Source: Oscillospiraceae bacterium
Lineage (GTDB): Bacteria; Bacillota; Clostridia; Oscillospirales; Oscillospiraceae
Assembly: GCA_031261325.1 (NCBI GenBank)
Contig: JAISKH010000064.1
Span: forward strand, 29,914 to 93,913
DNA: 64,000 bases
Direction: 5' to 3'
The notes beneath the pieces were generated by a model. The model was not told where the DNA came from. It searched no databases and saw nothing but the letters and a program-made list of their open reading frames with translations. Both the position numbers and the translations under genes were made by a program. Positions 26,694-34,895 of this stretch are shown here, one piece after another; the stretch's first letter is position 1; every line of letters begins with the position of its first letter.

Positions 26694-28652
26694 TTATTCC
26701 GCGTCCGTGTCGAGGTTCGCGATACGATAGATAATCGCGCTCAGTTCGGCGCGCGTGATGCTGCCTTCGGGGTTGTACTTGCCTTGGTCGCCCGTGACAA
26801 TGCCGGCTTCGGCAAGCGCGAGGACGGACGCGTCATCCGTATCCGTGAACGGCGACTCTGTGAGCGTCGTCTCGAGCTTGAGAGCCTTTGCGGCAATCTG
26901 CGCAACCGTCAGACGGTCAATCGGCAGGTCGAGGTCAGCCTCGGTCTTGCCGACAAGCAGCTCGTCCTCAAGCGCTTTGGCGAGGTATCCGCCCGCCCAA
27001 TGCGTGTCTGTGCCTGTCTGCGCGTCGTACTTGGCGGCGAGCAGGACGAGCTTCAACAGCTGACCGAGGTCAGCGTTGGCGTCGGGACGGAATGTGTTGT
27101 CCTCAAAGCCGTTGACAATGCCGTCGGCGACGAGTGATGTGATGTACTGATAGAACCACTGACCCTCCGCGACGTCCGTAAACGTAACCGCGGGCTTCGG
27201 CGGCTCAACCGTGCCGTCTGCGCGACCGATGTTCGCCGACGCGGACTGACCGTTCAGCCACTCGATGAGCGTGCTTTCAACATCTTTCTTGTCCTTATCC
27301 TGAATCGGCGCATTGCCTTTCAGCATGTTGGAAAGAGCCGTGGAAGCCCAGATTGCGTGGCTGTTGTCGGAGACGAGTGTGAGACGCGTGTCGGTGCCGT
27401 TGTCCTTTGTGACTTCGAGCAGCGCGTTCAGCGCGGCTGTTGTGCGTGCGGGAGCCGCAACGAAGTCGCCCGCGCCGTGGATTGCCCATATCGGGAGGTA
27501 CGCAAGCTTCTCAACCGCAACGTCGGGGTCTGGGACGTATGTGCGAATGACCGTCTTGGGCGTGGTCAGCGTCTCGGTCTGGGGATAGCCGGAGACGGGG
27601 AACGCCGCCGCGAAGAAGTCGGGACGCTCTTGCACGAGCAGCCATGTCATGCCGCCGCCCATCGACGCGCCGCCGATGTAAATCTTGTCGGTGTCAATGC
27701 CGGGGTTCGCCGCGATGAACTCGTCAAGCGCGAGGTAAACGGAAGCGACTGTCTCTTCGCTCCAGAAGCGACCATAAGGCTCCAAGCCGATTGACTCGGG
27801 CGCTTGCGGGGCAAACACATACGCGCCGCCCGCCGTGAATTGCTCCTGATAAGCCGTGGAAGCGAACTTTGCAATCGGGTTCGTCGCGTCCGCGATGCTC
27901 GACCAAGGCGTTGCGCCGGAACGACCGCCATGCAGCCAGACGACGAGCGGGTACTTCGTGTCAGCCTTTTCGGCGGGCGCGTAGTACGCATACGCGGTCT
28001 TTAAGCCAGTCTCCGCGTCAACGGAGCCTTCGGCTGTCTGGAACTTCTTAACTTCGTCAAACAGCGGGATTGCCGCCGCGCTCGGCGAGAATATGAACAG
28101 CTTGGTAATTTCGCCCGCCGCGTTCAGGATTGCGCCGTAGGACGCGTAAGCGTTCGCGGTAAGCGTCGCCGCGTCAACTATCGGGCGCGTGTACTTTGTC
28201 GCGTCGCCCTGGTCGTGCGTGTCAACGAGCAGACCGCCGTATTTGTTGCCGACCCATGTCTCGGAGCCTGCGGCGAGGGTGTATTCCTTGCCGTCGATGC
28301 CGAGCTTAATTTTGCCGCCCGAGGCGGGGTTAACGCCGTAGCCATAGACAATACCATCCGGAATACGGAGGCTTGTGATTTCACCTGCCGCATTGAGCGT
28401 GGCTGTGTATACGGTGGTTGTGGCTTCCGCGTTCGCGGCTCTGCCGTGGTAATCGTGCGTCGGCAGAATCTTAATCGCGGTGTTGTAGGCTTCAACGCCC
28501 TCGATAAAGCCGCGAGCCTCTGTCCACGATGCGTTCATCGCGGTCAGAACCACCAGCTTTTCCGTGTCCGCAGCGGACGCGCCGACGGCAAGCAAGCCCG
28601 CCAGCAGGGTGAGAACCAATGCGAAGGTGAGAATCTTTGAGACTTTTTTCAT
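26694..28652 (-). CDS. Secreted alpha/beta-hydrolase (esterase) with C-terminal SLH repeats
   Basis: A 652-residue cell-surface enzyme. A signal peptide (cleavage after about ASAAD) leads to a domain of about 200 residues containing two similar TLNAAGEITSL / AILNAAGEITKL units. A serine hydrolase domain follows with LVVWLHGGRSG as oxyanion strand, GGASMGG with nucleophile Ser330, and an Asp/His pair in IHGAGDFVAAP and SDNSHAIW. Three SLH repeats (about residues 490-650; FTDVAEGQWFYQYITSLV, then GFEDNTFRPDANA, ending NPEGSITRAELSAIIYRI) tether it to the wall. It resembles feruloyl or acetyl esterases of polysaccharide breakdown. ATG 28652 follows GGAGGT. Confidence 0.85.
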   Translation of the reverse strand: MKKVSKILTFALVLTLLAGLLAVGASAADTEKLVVLTAMNASWTEARGFIEGVEAYNTAIKILPTHDYHGRAANAEATTTVYTATLNAAGEITSLRIPDGIVYGYGVNPASGGKIKLGIDGKEYTLAAGSETWVGNKYGGLLVDTHDQGDATKYTRPIVDAATLTANAYASYGAILNAAGEITKLFIFSPSAAAIPLFDEVKKFQTAEGSVDAETGLKTAYAYYAPAEKADTKYPLVVWLHGGRSGATPWSSIADATNPIAKFASTAYQEQFTAGGAYVFAPQAPESIGLEPYGRFWSEETVASVYLALDEFIAANPGIDTDKIYIGGASMGGGMTWLLVQERPDFFAAAFPVSGYPQTETLTTPKTVIRTYVPDPDVAVEKLAYLPIWAIHGAGDFVAAPARTTAALNALLEVTKDNGTDTRLTLVSDNSHAIWASTALSNMLKGNAPIQDKDKKDVESTLIEWLNGQSASANIGRADGTVEPPKPAVTFTDVAEGQWFYQYITSLVADGIVNGFEDNTFRPDANADLGQLLKLVLLAAKYDAQTGTDTHWAGGYLAKALEDELLVGKTEADLDLPIDRLTVAQIAAKALKLETTLTESPFTDTDDASVLALAEAGIVTGDQGKYNPEGSITRAELSAIIYRIANLDTDAE

Positions 28653-28708
28653 GTATACCTCCAAAATAGATAGATTTCGTCGTAATTCGTTTCACTACAA
28701 CATTGTTG

Positions 28709-28737
28709 ATAATATACCTGATTTATGCAATTGTCAA
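28709..28737 (-). promoter_or_regulatory. Sigma-A promoter of the SLH esterase
   Basis: Minus-strand TTGACA (28732-28737), a 17-base spacer and TATTAT (28709-28714), about 57 bases ahead of the ATG. Confidence 0.7.
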
Positions 28738-28811
28738 CGCCATTCTGTACAATATGCTATGTAAATAGTAAAAACATTATCGGGCGGCGCGCGGATATTC
28801 CTCTGTACAAA

Positions 28812-28835
28812 GTGGAGCAAAGATGGTAAAATCTT
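28812..28835 (+). promoter_or_regulatory. Extended -10 promoter of the cupin-like gene
   Basis: TGGTAAAAT with the -10 at about 28829-28834 and a TGTACA 17 bases before it. The leader then forms a GC hairpin (about 28851-28869) before the AAAGGA ribosome binding site. Confidence 0.5.
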
Positions 28836-28884
28836 TTCATATATGCGCCGCCGACCTTGCGCGGCGCGAGAAAGGATTGATAAT

Positions 28885-29436
28885 ATGAGCGAGCGTAAGT
28901 ATGAAAAATTGGTGTATCAGTTTAAGCCGGAGTATAACGAAGCGTCGGCGGAGGGCGTCGGCACGGACTTTGTGTACTCGCCGCAGGCTTATTTCCGCGG
29001 CGCGTCCCAGATACCGGGCGCGAAGTACAACGTCGGTTTCCAGATTATGGTCAAGCCCTATTTCCTCGACAGGCTGCCGCATCGTCACGCGGTGGACGAA
29101 TACCTCATCTTCCTCGGCGGCACGTTCCCGAACGTATTTGACTTCGATGCGGAAATTTCGCTGACAATCGGCGAGGAGAAAGAGGAATACATCATCACGC
29201 AGCCGACGATTGTGCGTATCCCCGCGAACGTCGTGCATTGCCCGCTGAACTTCATTCGCGTTGACAAGCCGATTTTCTTCCAGGCGGCGTGTATGCAGGG
29301 TATGTTCGGCGGTCAGTACGGCGACGGCGACAACACGTTTGAGATGTTCTACAACGGTCCCGGGCAATGCATCTATGACGCGAACAAAAAGTGCGACTCC
29401 TGTCGCAAGTGCTTGCAGGGCGACTGGGACAAATAG
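28885..29436 (+). CDS. Cupin-like protein with C-terminal cysteine cluster
   Basis: A 183-residue soluble protein. The middle reads as a cupin barrel: RLPHRHAVDEYLIFLGG holds the His-x-His-x4-Glu-like metal ligands, and PTIVRIPANVVHCPLNF supplies the second motif with its His. The last 25 residues hold CxxCxxxC (CDSCRKC with an upstream Cys), which could bind a metal or be redox-active. ATG 28885 follows AAAGGA; the longer frame to 28843 starts in the leader hairpin. Monocistronic, divergent from the SLH esterase. I do not recognise a characterised family. Confidence 0.68.
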   Translation: MSERKYEKLVYQFKPEYNEASAEGVGTDFVYSPQAYFRGASQIPGAKYNVGFQIMVKPYFLDRLPHRHAVDEYLIFLGGTFPNVFDFDAEISLTIGEEKEEYIITQPTIVRIPANVVHCPLNFIRVDKPIFFQAACMQGMFGGQYGDGDNTFEMFYNGPGQCIYDANKKCDSCRKCLQGDWDK

Positions 29437-29440
29437 CGGC

Positions 29441-29473
29441 AATTAACAGTTGACAATTGACAATTGACAATTA
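29441..29473. repeat. AT-rich intergenic repeat (TTGACAA unit), copy 1
   Basis: Three tandem copies of TTGACAA-type units just after the cupin stop codon, in otherwise GC-rich DNA. The same unit recurs near 53727, 56566 and 63218-63306. Confidence 0.7.
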
Positions 29474-29502
29474 GGACGAGGACGCGGAGGTTGGGAGACG
29501 CT

Positions 29503-31014
29503 ATGAGACTTTATAGTGTGGCGGAGGTGCGCGCCGCCGAGGAGTATGCGCTACATATGGCGGGTATACCCGACGCGAAGCTCATGAGTGACGCGGCAGA
29601 GCACCTTGTAACCGCCGCGCTTGAGTTTCGGCGGGAGAGCGGCGACGTTCTCGTCCTGTGCGGCACGGGCAACAACGGCGGGGACGGCATTGCCGCCGCC
29701 GCTTTGTTGCGCGGCGTGGGCGTTCCCGTTCGCGCGTTCCTTGTCGGGCGGCGCGAGCGCATGACTTCCCTCTCGCGGGAAATGGAGCGGCGGCTTGTCG
29801 CGTCCGGCGGCTTGCTTGAGGACTTCGACGCGGACGTTGTTGCCGCCGTGCCTTGCGGCGTGATTATTGACGCGCTGTTCGGCATCGGGCTGAACGCGCC
29901 GCCGACGGGTGACGCACTCGCGGCGATTCGTTTCATTAACACGGCGCGTTACGACAGCAGGCACAGAATGGGGCTTGAAACCACCGTGATTTCGGCGGAT
30001 ATTCCGAGCGGTGTTGCGGCGGACAGTGGGCTTGTCGCGGGCGAAGCCGTGCGCGCCGATGTGACCGTTGCGTTTATCGGCGCGAAAGTCGGGCACTTTT
30101 CCATGCCGGGGCGCATGTACTGCGGCGAGCTGCGCGTTCGCGACTTGGGCGTGCCGCTTGAAGCGTTGAGCGGCGCGGAATCCCGCGTGTTCGCCGTGAC
30201 TTCCGGCGACGTTACGCTACCGCGCCGCGAGCCTGACACGCACAAGGGCGATTACGGCAAGTTGCTTATCGCCGCGGGTTGCCGCGACTACATGGGCGCG
30301 CCCGTAATTGCGGCAAGGGCGGCGACGCGCGCAGGCGCGGGGCTTGTGTTCCTCGGCGTGCCGACGGAAATATTGCCGATTGTCGCGGCAAAGTGCGACG
30401 GCGAGGTTGTGTTCGCGTATGACGGCGTGTCCGACGCGCTGAAAGCTCGACTTGACAAGTGCGACGCGGCGCTTATCGGCTGCGGCATGGGCGACACGCC
30501 GGAGACGTTTGCTATGGTTGCAGCCGCGCTTCGGGGCAATATTCCGCTGATTCTCGACGCGGACGGCATAAACGCGCTGTCGGGGCATATAGATGTGTTG
30601 GACGAGGCGGCGTGTTCCGTGGTGTTAACCCCGCATGAGGGTGAATTTACGCGGCTCGGCGGCGACCTGTCGGCGGGTCGGCTGGCGGCGGCGGTGAAGT
30701 TCGCGGCGGAGCACGGTTGCGTTGTGATTCTCAAGGGCTATTCGACGGTTGTCGCGTTCCCAGACGGTTCGGCGTACATCAACACGACAGGCTCCCCCGC
30801 AATGGCGAAGGGCGGCATGGGCGACGCGTTGGCTGGTGTGCTCGCCGCACTCATCGCGCAGGGGTTCCCGCTAAAGGACGCGTGCATCGCCGCCGTGTAT
30901 CTTCATGGGCTGGCGGGCGACCTTGCGGCGGAGCGGCTCGGCGAATACGCGCTCGCGCCCGGGGACGTTATCGCGGCGCTTTCGGACTCGTTCAAATCGG
31001 TTACGGAGAGGTGA
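29503..31014 (+). CDS. nnr: Bifunctional NAD(P)H-hydrate epimerase / ADP-dependent NAD(P)H-hydrate dehydratase
   Basis: Repairs hydrated NAD(P)H. The N-terminal YjeF_N epimerase (about residues 1-210) has LCGTGNNGGDGIAAA and the catalytic Asp region ALFGIGLNAPPTG. The C-terminal ribokinase-like dehydratase (about 220-500) has HKGDYGKLLIAAG, DADGINAL, TPHEGEFTRL and KGGMGDALAGVLAAL. 503 residues, normal. I start it at ATG 29503 (MRLYSVAEVRAAE) with GGGAG shortly before; the longer frame from 29464 begins in the AT repeat. First gene of a nnr-lipoprotein-alr run, a conserved neighbour of alr in Bacillota. Confidence 0.93.
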   Translation: MRLYSVAEVRAAEEYALHMAGIPDAKLMSDAAEHLVTAALEFRRESGDVLVLCGTGNNGGDGIAAAALLRGVGVPVRAFLVGRRERMTSLSREMERRLVASGGLLEDFDADVVAAVPCGVIIDALFGIGLNAPPTGDALAAIRFINTARYDSRHRMGLETTVISADIPSGVAADSGLVAGEAVRADVTVAFIGAKVGHFSMPGRMYCGELRVRDLGVPLEALSGAESRVFAVTSGDVTLPRREPDTHKGDYGKLLIAAGCRDYMGAPVIAARAATRAGAGLVFLGVPTEILPIVAAKCDGEVVFAYDGVSDALKARLDKCDAALIGCGMGDTPETFAMVAAALRGNIPLILDADGINALSGHIDVLDEAACSVVLTPHEGEFTRLGGDLSAGRLAAAVKFAAEHGCVVILKGYSTVVAFPDGSAYINTTGSPAMAKGGMGDALAGVLAALIAQGFPLKDACIAAVYLHGLAGDLAAERLGEYALAPGDVIAALSDSFKSVTER

Positions 31015-31018
31015 CGTC

Positions 31019-31603
31019 TTGCGGCAAGTGGTTTCACTTGCACTAATGACAGTCTTGCTTACGGCAAGCATATTCGGTTGCGAAAGCGTCAACGGCGGCA
31101 ACGCCCGCGCGGAGCAGCTCACGCTTGACCTGCGTGCCGCGATTATTGCGGCGGAAACCGTGACGCTGCGCGCAACGGTTACGGCGGATTACGGCGACCG
31201 CGCCTACACGTTCGGGCTGCTTTTCAGCGGCACGGAGAACGACGGCACGCTTGAGGTTCAGTCGCCTGAGAGCATCGCGGGCGTAACCTGCGCGGTTCGG
31301 GACGGCGGCGCGACGCTGAAGTTTGACGGCGCGGAGCTTGACACGGGGCGCATTGCGGACGATGCGGTTTCCCCTGTTTCCGCCCTGCCGACGCTGCTCG
31401 CGCAATGGCGTTCGGGGTTTATTGACAGCATGACGATTGAGAAAATAGGCGACGCCGACGCGCTGCTTATCGCGTCGCGCATTACGGACACGGTGAGCCA
31501 AAAAACTTGGTTTGACGCGAAAACTTTCGCGCCGATACGCTCCGAAATTTCGGAGGGCGGACGGCTGGTTATCAAGTGCGACTTTCTCGCGCTTAGTAAA
31601 TGA
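31019..31603 (+). CDS. Predicted lipoprotein (outer surface), function unknown
   Basis: A 194-residue protein starting at TTG 31019, seven bases after GAGAGG and four bases past the nnr stop. A signal peptide ends in lipobox IFGC, with the acylated Cys at about residue 20. The mature part is mostly beta (TLRATVTADYGDRAYTFGLLF, then DTVSQKTWFDAKTFAPIRSE), with the repeated load-and-respond pattern of LolA/LppX-like or DUF4412-type lipoproteins found beside alr in Clostridia. A longer frame back to 30905 lies wholly inside nnr and is not used. Exact family uncertain. Confidence 0.72.
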   Translation: MRQVVSLALMTVLLTASIFGCESVNGGNARAEQLTLDLRAAIIAAETVTLRATVTADYGDRAYTFGLLFSGTENDGTLEVQSPESIAGVTCAVRDGGATLKFDGAELDTGRIADDAVSPVSALPTLLAQWRSGFIDSMTIEKIGDADALLIASRITDTVSQKTWFDAKTFAPIRSEISEGGRLVIKCDFLALSK

Positions 31604-31652
31604 AATAATAAAAAACACTAAAATTTACGAATGAATAATTAGAGATGACATT

Positions 31653-32738
31653 ATGGAACGGACACAAATGAGAACTTGGGCGGAGGTCAGCGAGGGCGCG
31701 CTCGTCGGCAACATTGCGGCTCTGCGCGCGCGGCTCGGCGGTACGCGGCTGATGGGCGTTGTTAAGGCGAACGCTTACGGGCACGGCGCGGTGTGGACTG
31801 CGCGGATACTGGAGCGCGAGGGCGCGGCTTATCTCGCCGTCGCGACGCTTGACGAGGCTGTTCAACTGCGCGAGGCGGGGCTGGCTCTGCCGATTTTGAT
31901 TTTCGGAGTTACGCCGCACGAGTTCACGGCGGAGCTGCTGCACTATAATATTACTCAAACTGTCGCGGATTTTGACGCGGCTAAGGCGTACTCCGACGCT
32001 GCCGCGAGCTTGGGCAAGACGCTGAAGTGTCACATTAAGCTTGACACGGGCATGGCGCGGCTCGGCTTTTCCGACGTGAGCGACATTTGCGGCGCGTTGT
32101 CGCTGCCCGCGCTCGACTTTGAGGGCGTGTTTACGCACTTTGCCGTGTCGGACACGGCGGACGGCGGCGAGTTCACGCGGCGGCAATTCGGCGCGTTCCG
32201 CGACTTGCTCCGCCGCGCGGAGACGTTATCCGGCAAGGCGTTTCGTCTGCGGCATTGCGCGAACTCGGGCGCGACGCTGAATTACCCCGAGACGTACATG
32301 GACATGGCAAGACCCGGGATTTTGCTGTACGGCTATCCCGACCTTACGCCTGTTATGGAGGTCAAGTCGCGCGTTGTGTCGGTGCGTCGCTTGCCGACGG
32401 GCGAGACTGTGAGCTACGGGCGGAAGTTTACGGCGGGGCGTGACACGCTCGTCGCCGTGCTTCCTGTCGGCTACGCGGACGGACTGCGCCGCACGCTGTC
32501 CGGTGGGTTTGAGGTGCTGCTTAACGGTCGGCGCGCGCCGCAAATCGGGACAATCTGCATGGACATGTGCATGGTTGACGTGACCAACGTGCCGAATATT
32601 CGCGTCGGCGACACGGCGACGGTGTTCGGGCGCGCGCCCGCAATGACGGCGCGGGAGCTAGCCGATTTGAGCGGAACGATTCCTTATGAGGTGCTGTGCG
32701 CTGTGTCCGCTCGCGTGCCGCGCGTTTATGTTCCGTAG
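31653..32738 (+). CDS. alr: Alanine racemase
   Basis: Pyridoxal-phosphate enzyme making D-alanine for peptidoglycan. The cofactor lysine is Lys38 in VVKANAYGHG, and KLDTGMARLGF, RPGILLYGY and IGTICMDMCMVDVT follow in family order. 361 residues. Two starts are possible: ATG 31653 with weak GAGATGA, or ATG 31668 (MRTWAEVS), which aligns better with other Alr N-termini. It feeds ddl (61990-63018) and murF at the far end of the window. The gene is followed by a MazF toxin, the Bacillus-like alr neighbourhood. Confidence 0.94.
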   Translation: MERTQMRTWAEVSEGALVGNIAALRARLGGTRLMGVVKANAYGHGAVWTARILEREGAAYLAVATLDEAVQLREAGLALPILIFGVTPHEFTAELLHYNITQTVADFDAAKAYSDAAASLGKTLKCHIKLDTGMARLGFSDVSDICGALSLPALDFEGVFTHFAVSDTADGGEFTRRQFGAFRDLLRRAETLSGKAFRLRHCANSGATLNYPETYMDMARPGILLYGYPDLTPVMEVKSRVVSVRRLPTGETVSYGRKFTAGRDTLVAVLPVGYADGLRRTLSGGFEVLLNGRRAPQIGTICMDMCMVDVTNVPNIRVGDTATVFGRAPAMTARELADLSGTIPYEVLCAVSARVPRVYVP

Positions 32739-32744
32739 CAAAAC

Positions 32745-32773
32745 TTGACAACCGCGCGGTTGCGGCATATACT
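32745..32773 (+). promoter_or_regulatory. Sigma-A promoter P1 upstream of mazF
   Basis: TTGACA (32745-32750), a 17-base spacer, TATACT (32768-32773), starting seven bases past the alr stop. It gives an untranslated leader of about 165 bases before the GTG at 32945. Confidence 0.7.
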
Positions 32774-32825
32774 GTAACGGACGGCGCGAGCCGCCCCGCA
32801 TATTCGTCGGGCGCAAGCATTATTT

Positions 32826-32853
32826 TTGACAAACGCGATTATTGTGGTATAAA
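32826..32853 (+). promoter_or_regulatory. Sigma-A promoter P2 upstream of mazF
   Basis: TTGACA (32826-32831), a 16-base spacer with TG extension, TATAAA (32848-32853). A second promoter in the same leader implies regulated or constant supply of the toxin mRNA. Confidence 0.65.
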
Positions 32854-32944
32854 TTGCTTCACATTGAGGGACAATTATAGTATCCCGGTTACATAAATTT
32901 AATGGCGTAACCGCGGAACTTTATTCGTCGGAGAGTGAAGCTGT

Positions 32945-33298
32945 GTGACAAGCTACGTAAAAAGAGGAGACATTTACTACGCCGACCTCAGTCCCGTCGT
33001 GGGCAGCGAACAAGGCGGTGTGCGGCCTGTGCTGATTGTGCAGAATGACACGGGGAACAAGCACAGCCCAACGGTGATTGCCGCCGCGATTACATCGCAG
33101 ATTAACAAAGCGCGTCTGCCCACCCACATAGAACTCGGCGCGAAAATCTACGGGTTGGCAAAGGACTCCGTTGTGCTGTGCGAGCAGATTCGGACAATCG
33201 ACAAGCGTCGGTTAAAGGAGCGCATGGGACAGTTGGACGGACAGCTGATGGACCGCGTGAACGATGCAATCGCCGTGAGCTTCGGCTTGGAGAGCTGA
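32945..33298 (+). CDS. mazF: MazF/NdoA (EndoA)-type mRNA interferase toxin
   Basis: A 117-residue ribonuclease that cleaves mRNA at short specific sites. The family opening [31 protein letters not shown] and the later HIELG...[20 protein letters not shown] (quoted in parts) match Bacillus EndoA closely, including the catalytic Arg in GGVRP. GTG 32945 follows GGAGAG. In B. subtilis the antitoxin EndoAI precedes it; here the 206 bases between alr and mazF hold two promoters and no plausible antitoxin frame. Terminated at 33317-33341. Confidence 0.9.
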   Translation: MTSYVKRGDIYYADLSPVVGSEQGGVRPVLIVQNDTGNKHSPTVIAAAITSQINKARLPTHIELGAKIYGLAKDSVVLCEQIRTIDKRRLKERMGQLDGQLMDRVNDAIAVSFGLES

Positions 33299-33316
33299 AT
33301 GTAAAGAGGCAAAATC

Positions 33317-33340
33317 GGGGACGAGACAATCCTCGTCCCC
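33317..33340 (+). terminator. Terminator after mazF
   Basis: Nine-base stem GGGGACGAG / CTCGTCCCC with a six-base loop, 19 bases past the mazF stop, followed by a delayed T-run. Confidence 0.65.
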
Positions 33341-33370
33341 TGTCCAATATTTTTATTGAGGTACATAAGA

Positions 33371-33907
33371 ATGAAAAAGACCAGAATAATCATCGTCGCC
33401 GCGATTTTTATCGCTCTCGTGCTCGGAACCGGCGCGGTCATGCTCGCCGCCGGGAATTACGGCTCGCAGGAGGACCCGCTCATCACGATGAGCTATCTGA
33501 ACGACAAGTTCAAGCCGGAGCTGCTCGCCGCGCTTGCCGAGGAGATTACCAAGGCGCAGGCGGAGGTGGACGCGCAGCTGAACCAAAAGCTCGCGGAGCT
33601 GTCGGGCGCAACGCCCGCGCCCGTGCAGACGGTTCAGACCGCTCCCGAGACGTTTGAGCTGGTCACGCTGACCGCAAACCAAACCGTTAAATGCGCCGTC
33701 GGCACGGAGCTGTTGCTCCGCATCGGTACCGCGAACGGTACAGGCTCCTCCCCCGCGCTGATTGACTCCACAACGGGCGATACTCTCGCCTCGGGCGCGT
33801 CGCTTGCGGCGAACCACATGTACATGGCGACGATTGCGGACAACGGGATTACGGCGACGTCCGACACGGTGAAGCTCCTGATTCGCGGCGACTATACGAT
33901 TTCTTAG
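33371..33907 (+). CDS. Membrane-anchored protein of unknown function
   Basis: 178 residues: basic head, one helix (about residues 5-27), then DPLITMSYLNDKFKPELLAAL, a short Ala/Glu/Lys coiled coil, a Pro/Thr linker (TPAPVQTVQTAPE) and a beta-rich C-terminal domain with TANQTVKCAVGTELLLRIGTA. The pattern of GTELLLR, ASGASLAANHMYMATI and VKLLIRGDYTI recurs in Clostridia proteins often found with spore or wall genes, but I know no function. ATG 33371 has GAGGT eight bases before it. Lies between terminators, so it is its own unit. Confidence 0.75.
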   Translation: MKKTRIIIVAAIFIALVLGTGAVMLAAGNYGSQEDPLITMSYLNDKFKPELLAALAEEITKAQAEVDAQLNQKLAELSGATPAPVQTVQTAPETFELVTLTANQTVKCAVGTELLLRIGTANGTGSSPALIDSTTGDTLASGASLAANHMYMATIADNGITATSDTVKLLIRGDYTIS

Positions 33908-33941
33908 AGGTTTTCAGCGCAGATTCTTCGGTAATATTTTC

Positions 33942-33975
33942 AGTCTCTCCCGCATATTTATGTGCGGGGGAGACT
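33942..33975 (+). terminator. Terminator between 33371-33907 and 33996-34826
   Basis: Thirteen-base stem AGTCTCTCCCGCA / TGCGGGGGAGACT (one G-T pair), eight-base loop, then TTACTTTT. Its 3' arm abuts the next ribosome binding site, so it may also act on that gene. Confidence 0.75.
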
Positions 33976-33995
33976 TTACTTTTGGAGGGATAAGT

Positions 33996-34826
33996 ATGGA
34001 ATATGATGTGACGCGGCGCGGATTGCGCGCGGGTTCGGTTTCGGTTACGCAGGTCGGGCTGAACACCGTTTTTGAAAGCGACTGCGGATTTACTGACGGC
34101 GTACTGAAGCTTGCCGCCGTGTGCGGAGACAGGGTTGTGACGCTCGGCGTTATGGCTCCCGAGTGCGGACGGCTAAGGCTTGTCAAGAAGCTCTCCAAGA
34201 ACGCGCTGCGCGAGATAGGTTACGCGGAGCCTATGGCGTTTATGCTCATCGCGGCGGGTGAGAGCTTAACGAGCGCCGAGGTCGCGCGGGCGGCGGAGTC
34301 TGTGGCGCAACCCGCCGCCGTTGAGGTTTCGGAGCGAGTTGCCGCGCCCGCGCCGCCGATTGCGGTTGCTCGGCAAATCGCGGACGTTGCGAGGCTTACT
34401 ATCGAGCCGATTGTCGCGGGTGAACAGCGCGTTATCGCGAACACGCCGCTCCCCGCCGCGGTAACGCCGCCGCCGGTCGGCACGGAGCGCGCAATTGCCG
34501 AGCTTGCCGCCGCACCGGAGTTTTCGCGCGGCATACCGCAGTCGGGCGTTGCCGCGCCGTCCTTGCCGTCCGTAACAGAGCCGACATACAGTTGGCGCGC
34601 CGAGCCTAACGCGCGTACGCTTTTCCAGACTGGCGACGCGGTGATTTCAGGCGAGCCGCGCGGCGCGCTGTCGCGCATGGACGAGGACGCGACGTATCTC
34701 GCGGTGCCGATGCCGAACGATGAGCCGTTTCCGATGATGCCCGTGTTCTGCTTCGGCTCGGCGGAATCCATTGACGGGCGCGAATATGTGGTGTTCAAAA
34801 TAAAAAACGGAATTTTAACCCTGTAG
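33996..34826 (+). CDS. Uncharacterised protein with Ala/Pro-rich centre
   Basis: 276 residues, no signal peptide or membrane helix. The first 85 residues form a compact beta domain (RRGLRAGSVSVTQVGLNTVF, ESDCGFTDGVLKLAAVCG, RVVTLGVMAPECGRLRLVKKL). This module recurs in Clostridia proteins where its role is unknown. Residues about 95-190 are rich in Ala, Pro, Val and Glu and look disordered. The C-terminal 80 residues end in a small folded segment (VFCFGSAESIDGREYVVFKIK). ATG 33996 follows GGAGGGA. Upstream of two spore coat genes, but a shared role is not shown. Confidence 0.72.
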   Translation: MEYDVTRRGLRAGSVSVTQVGLNTVFESDCGFTDGVLKLAAVCGDRVVTLGVMAPECGRLRLVKKLSKNALREIGYAEPMAFMLIAAGESLTSAEVARAAESVAQPAAVEVSERVAAPAPPIAVARQIADVARLTIEPIVAGEQRVIANTPLPAAVTPPPVGTERAIAELAAAPEFSRGIPQSGVAAPSLPSVTEPTYSWRAEPNARTLFQTGDAVISGEPRGALSRMDEDATYLAVPMPNDEPFPMMPVFCFGSAESIDGREYVVFKIKNGILTL

Positions 34827-34895
34827 CGGGAATAATTGAAAGCCTATCGGTAAAACTATGCGTACAGTCCAATTAAGAAACGGAGGGATTATTAA

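Noticed and set aside
30905..31018. Longer start for the lipoprotein after nnr
   Set aside because: The extra 38 residues lie inside nnr and precede a signal peptide that must be N-terminal; TTG 31019 has a GAGAGG site.
32696..32896. Possible MazE antitoxin frame of 66 codons before mazF
   Set aside because: It starts inside alr in another frame, runs across promoter P1, has no ribosome binding site and does not look like a ribbon-helix-helix or AbrB protein.
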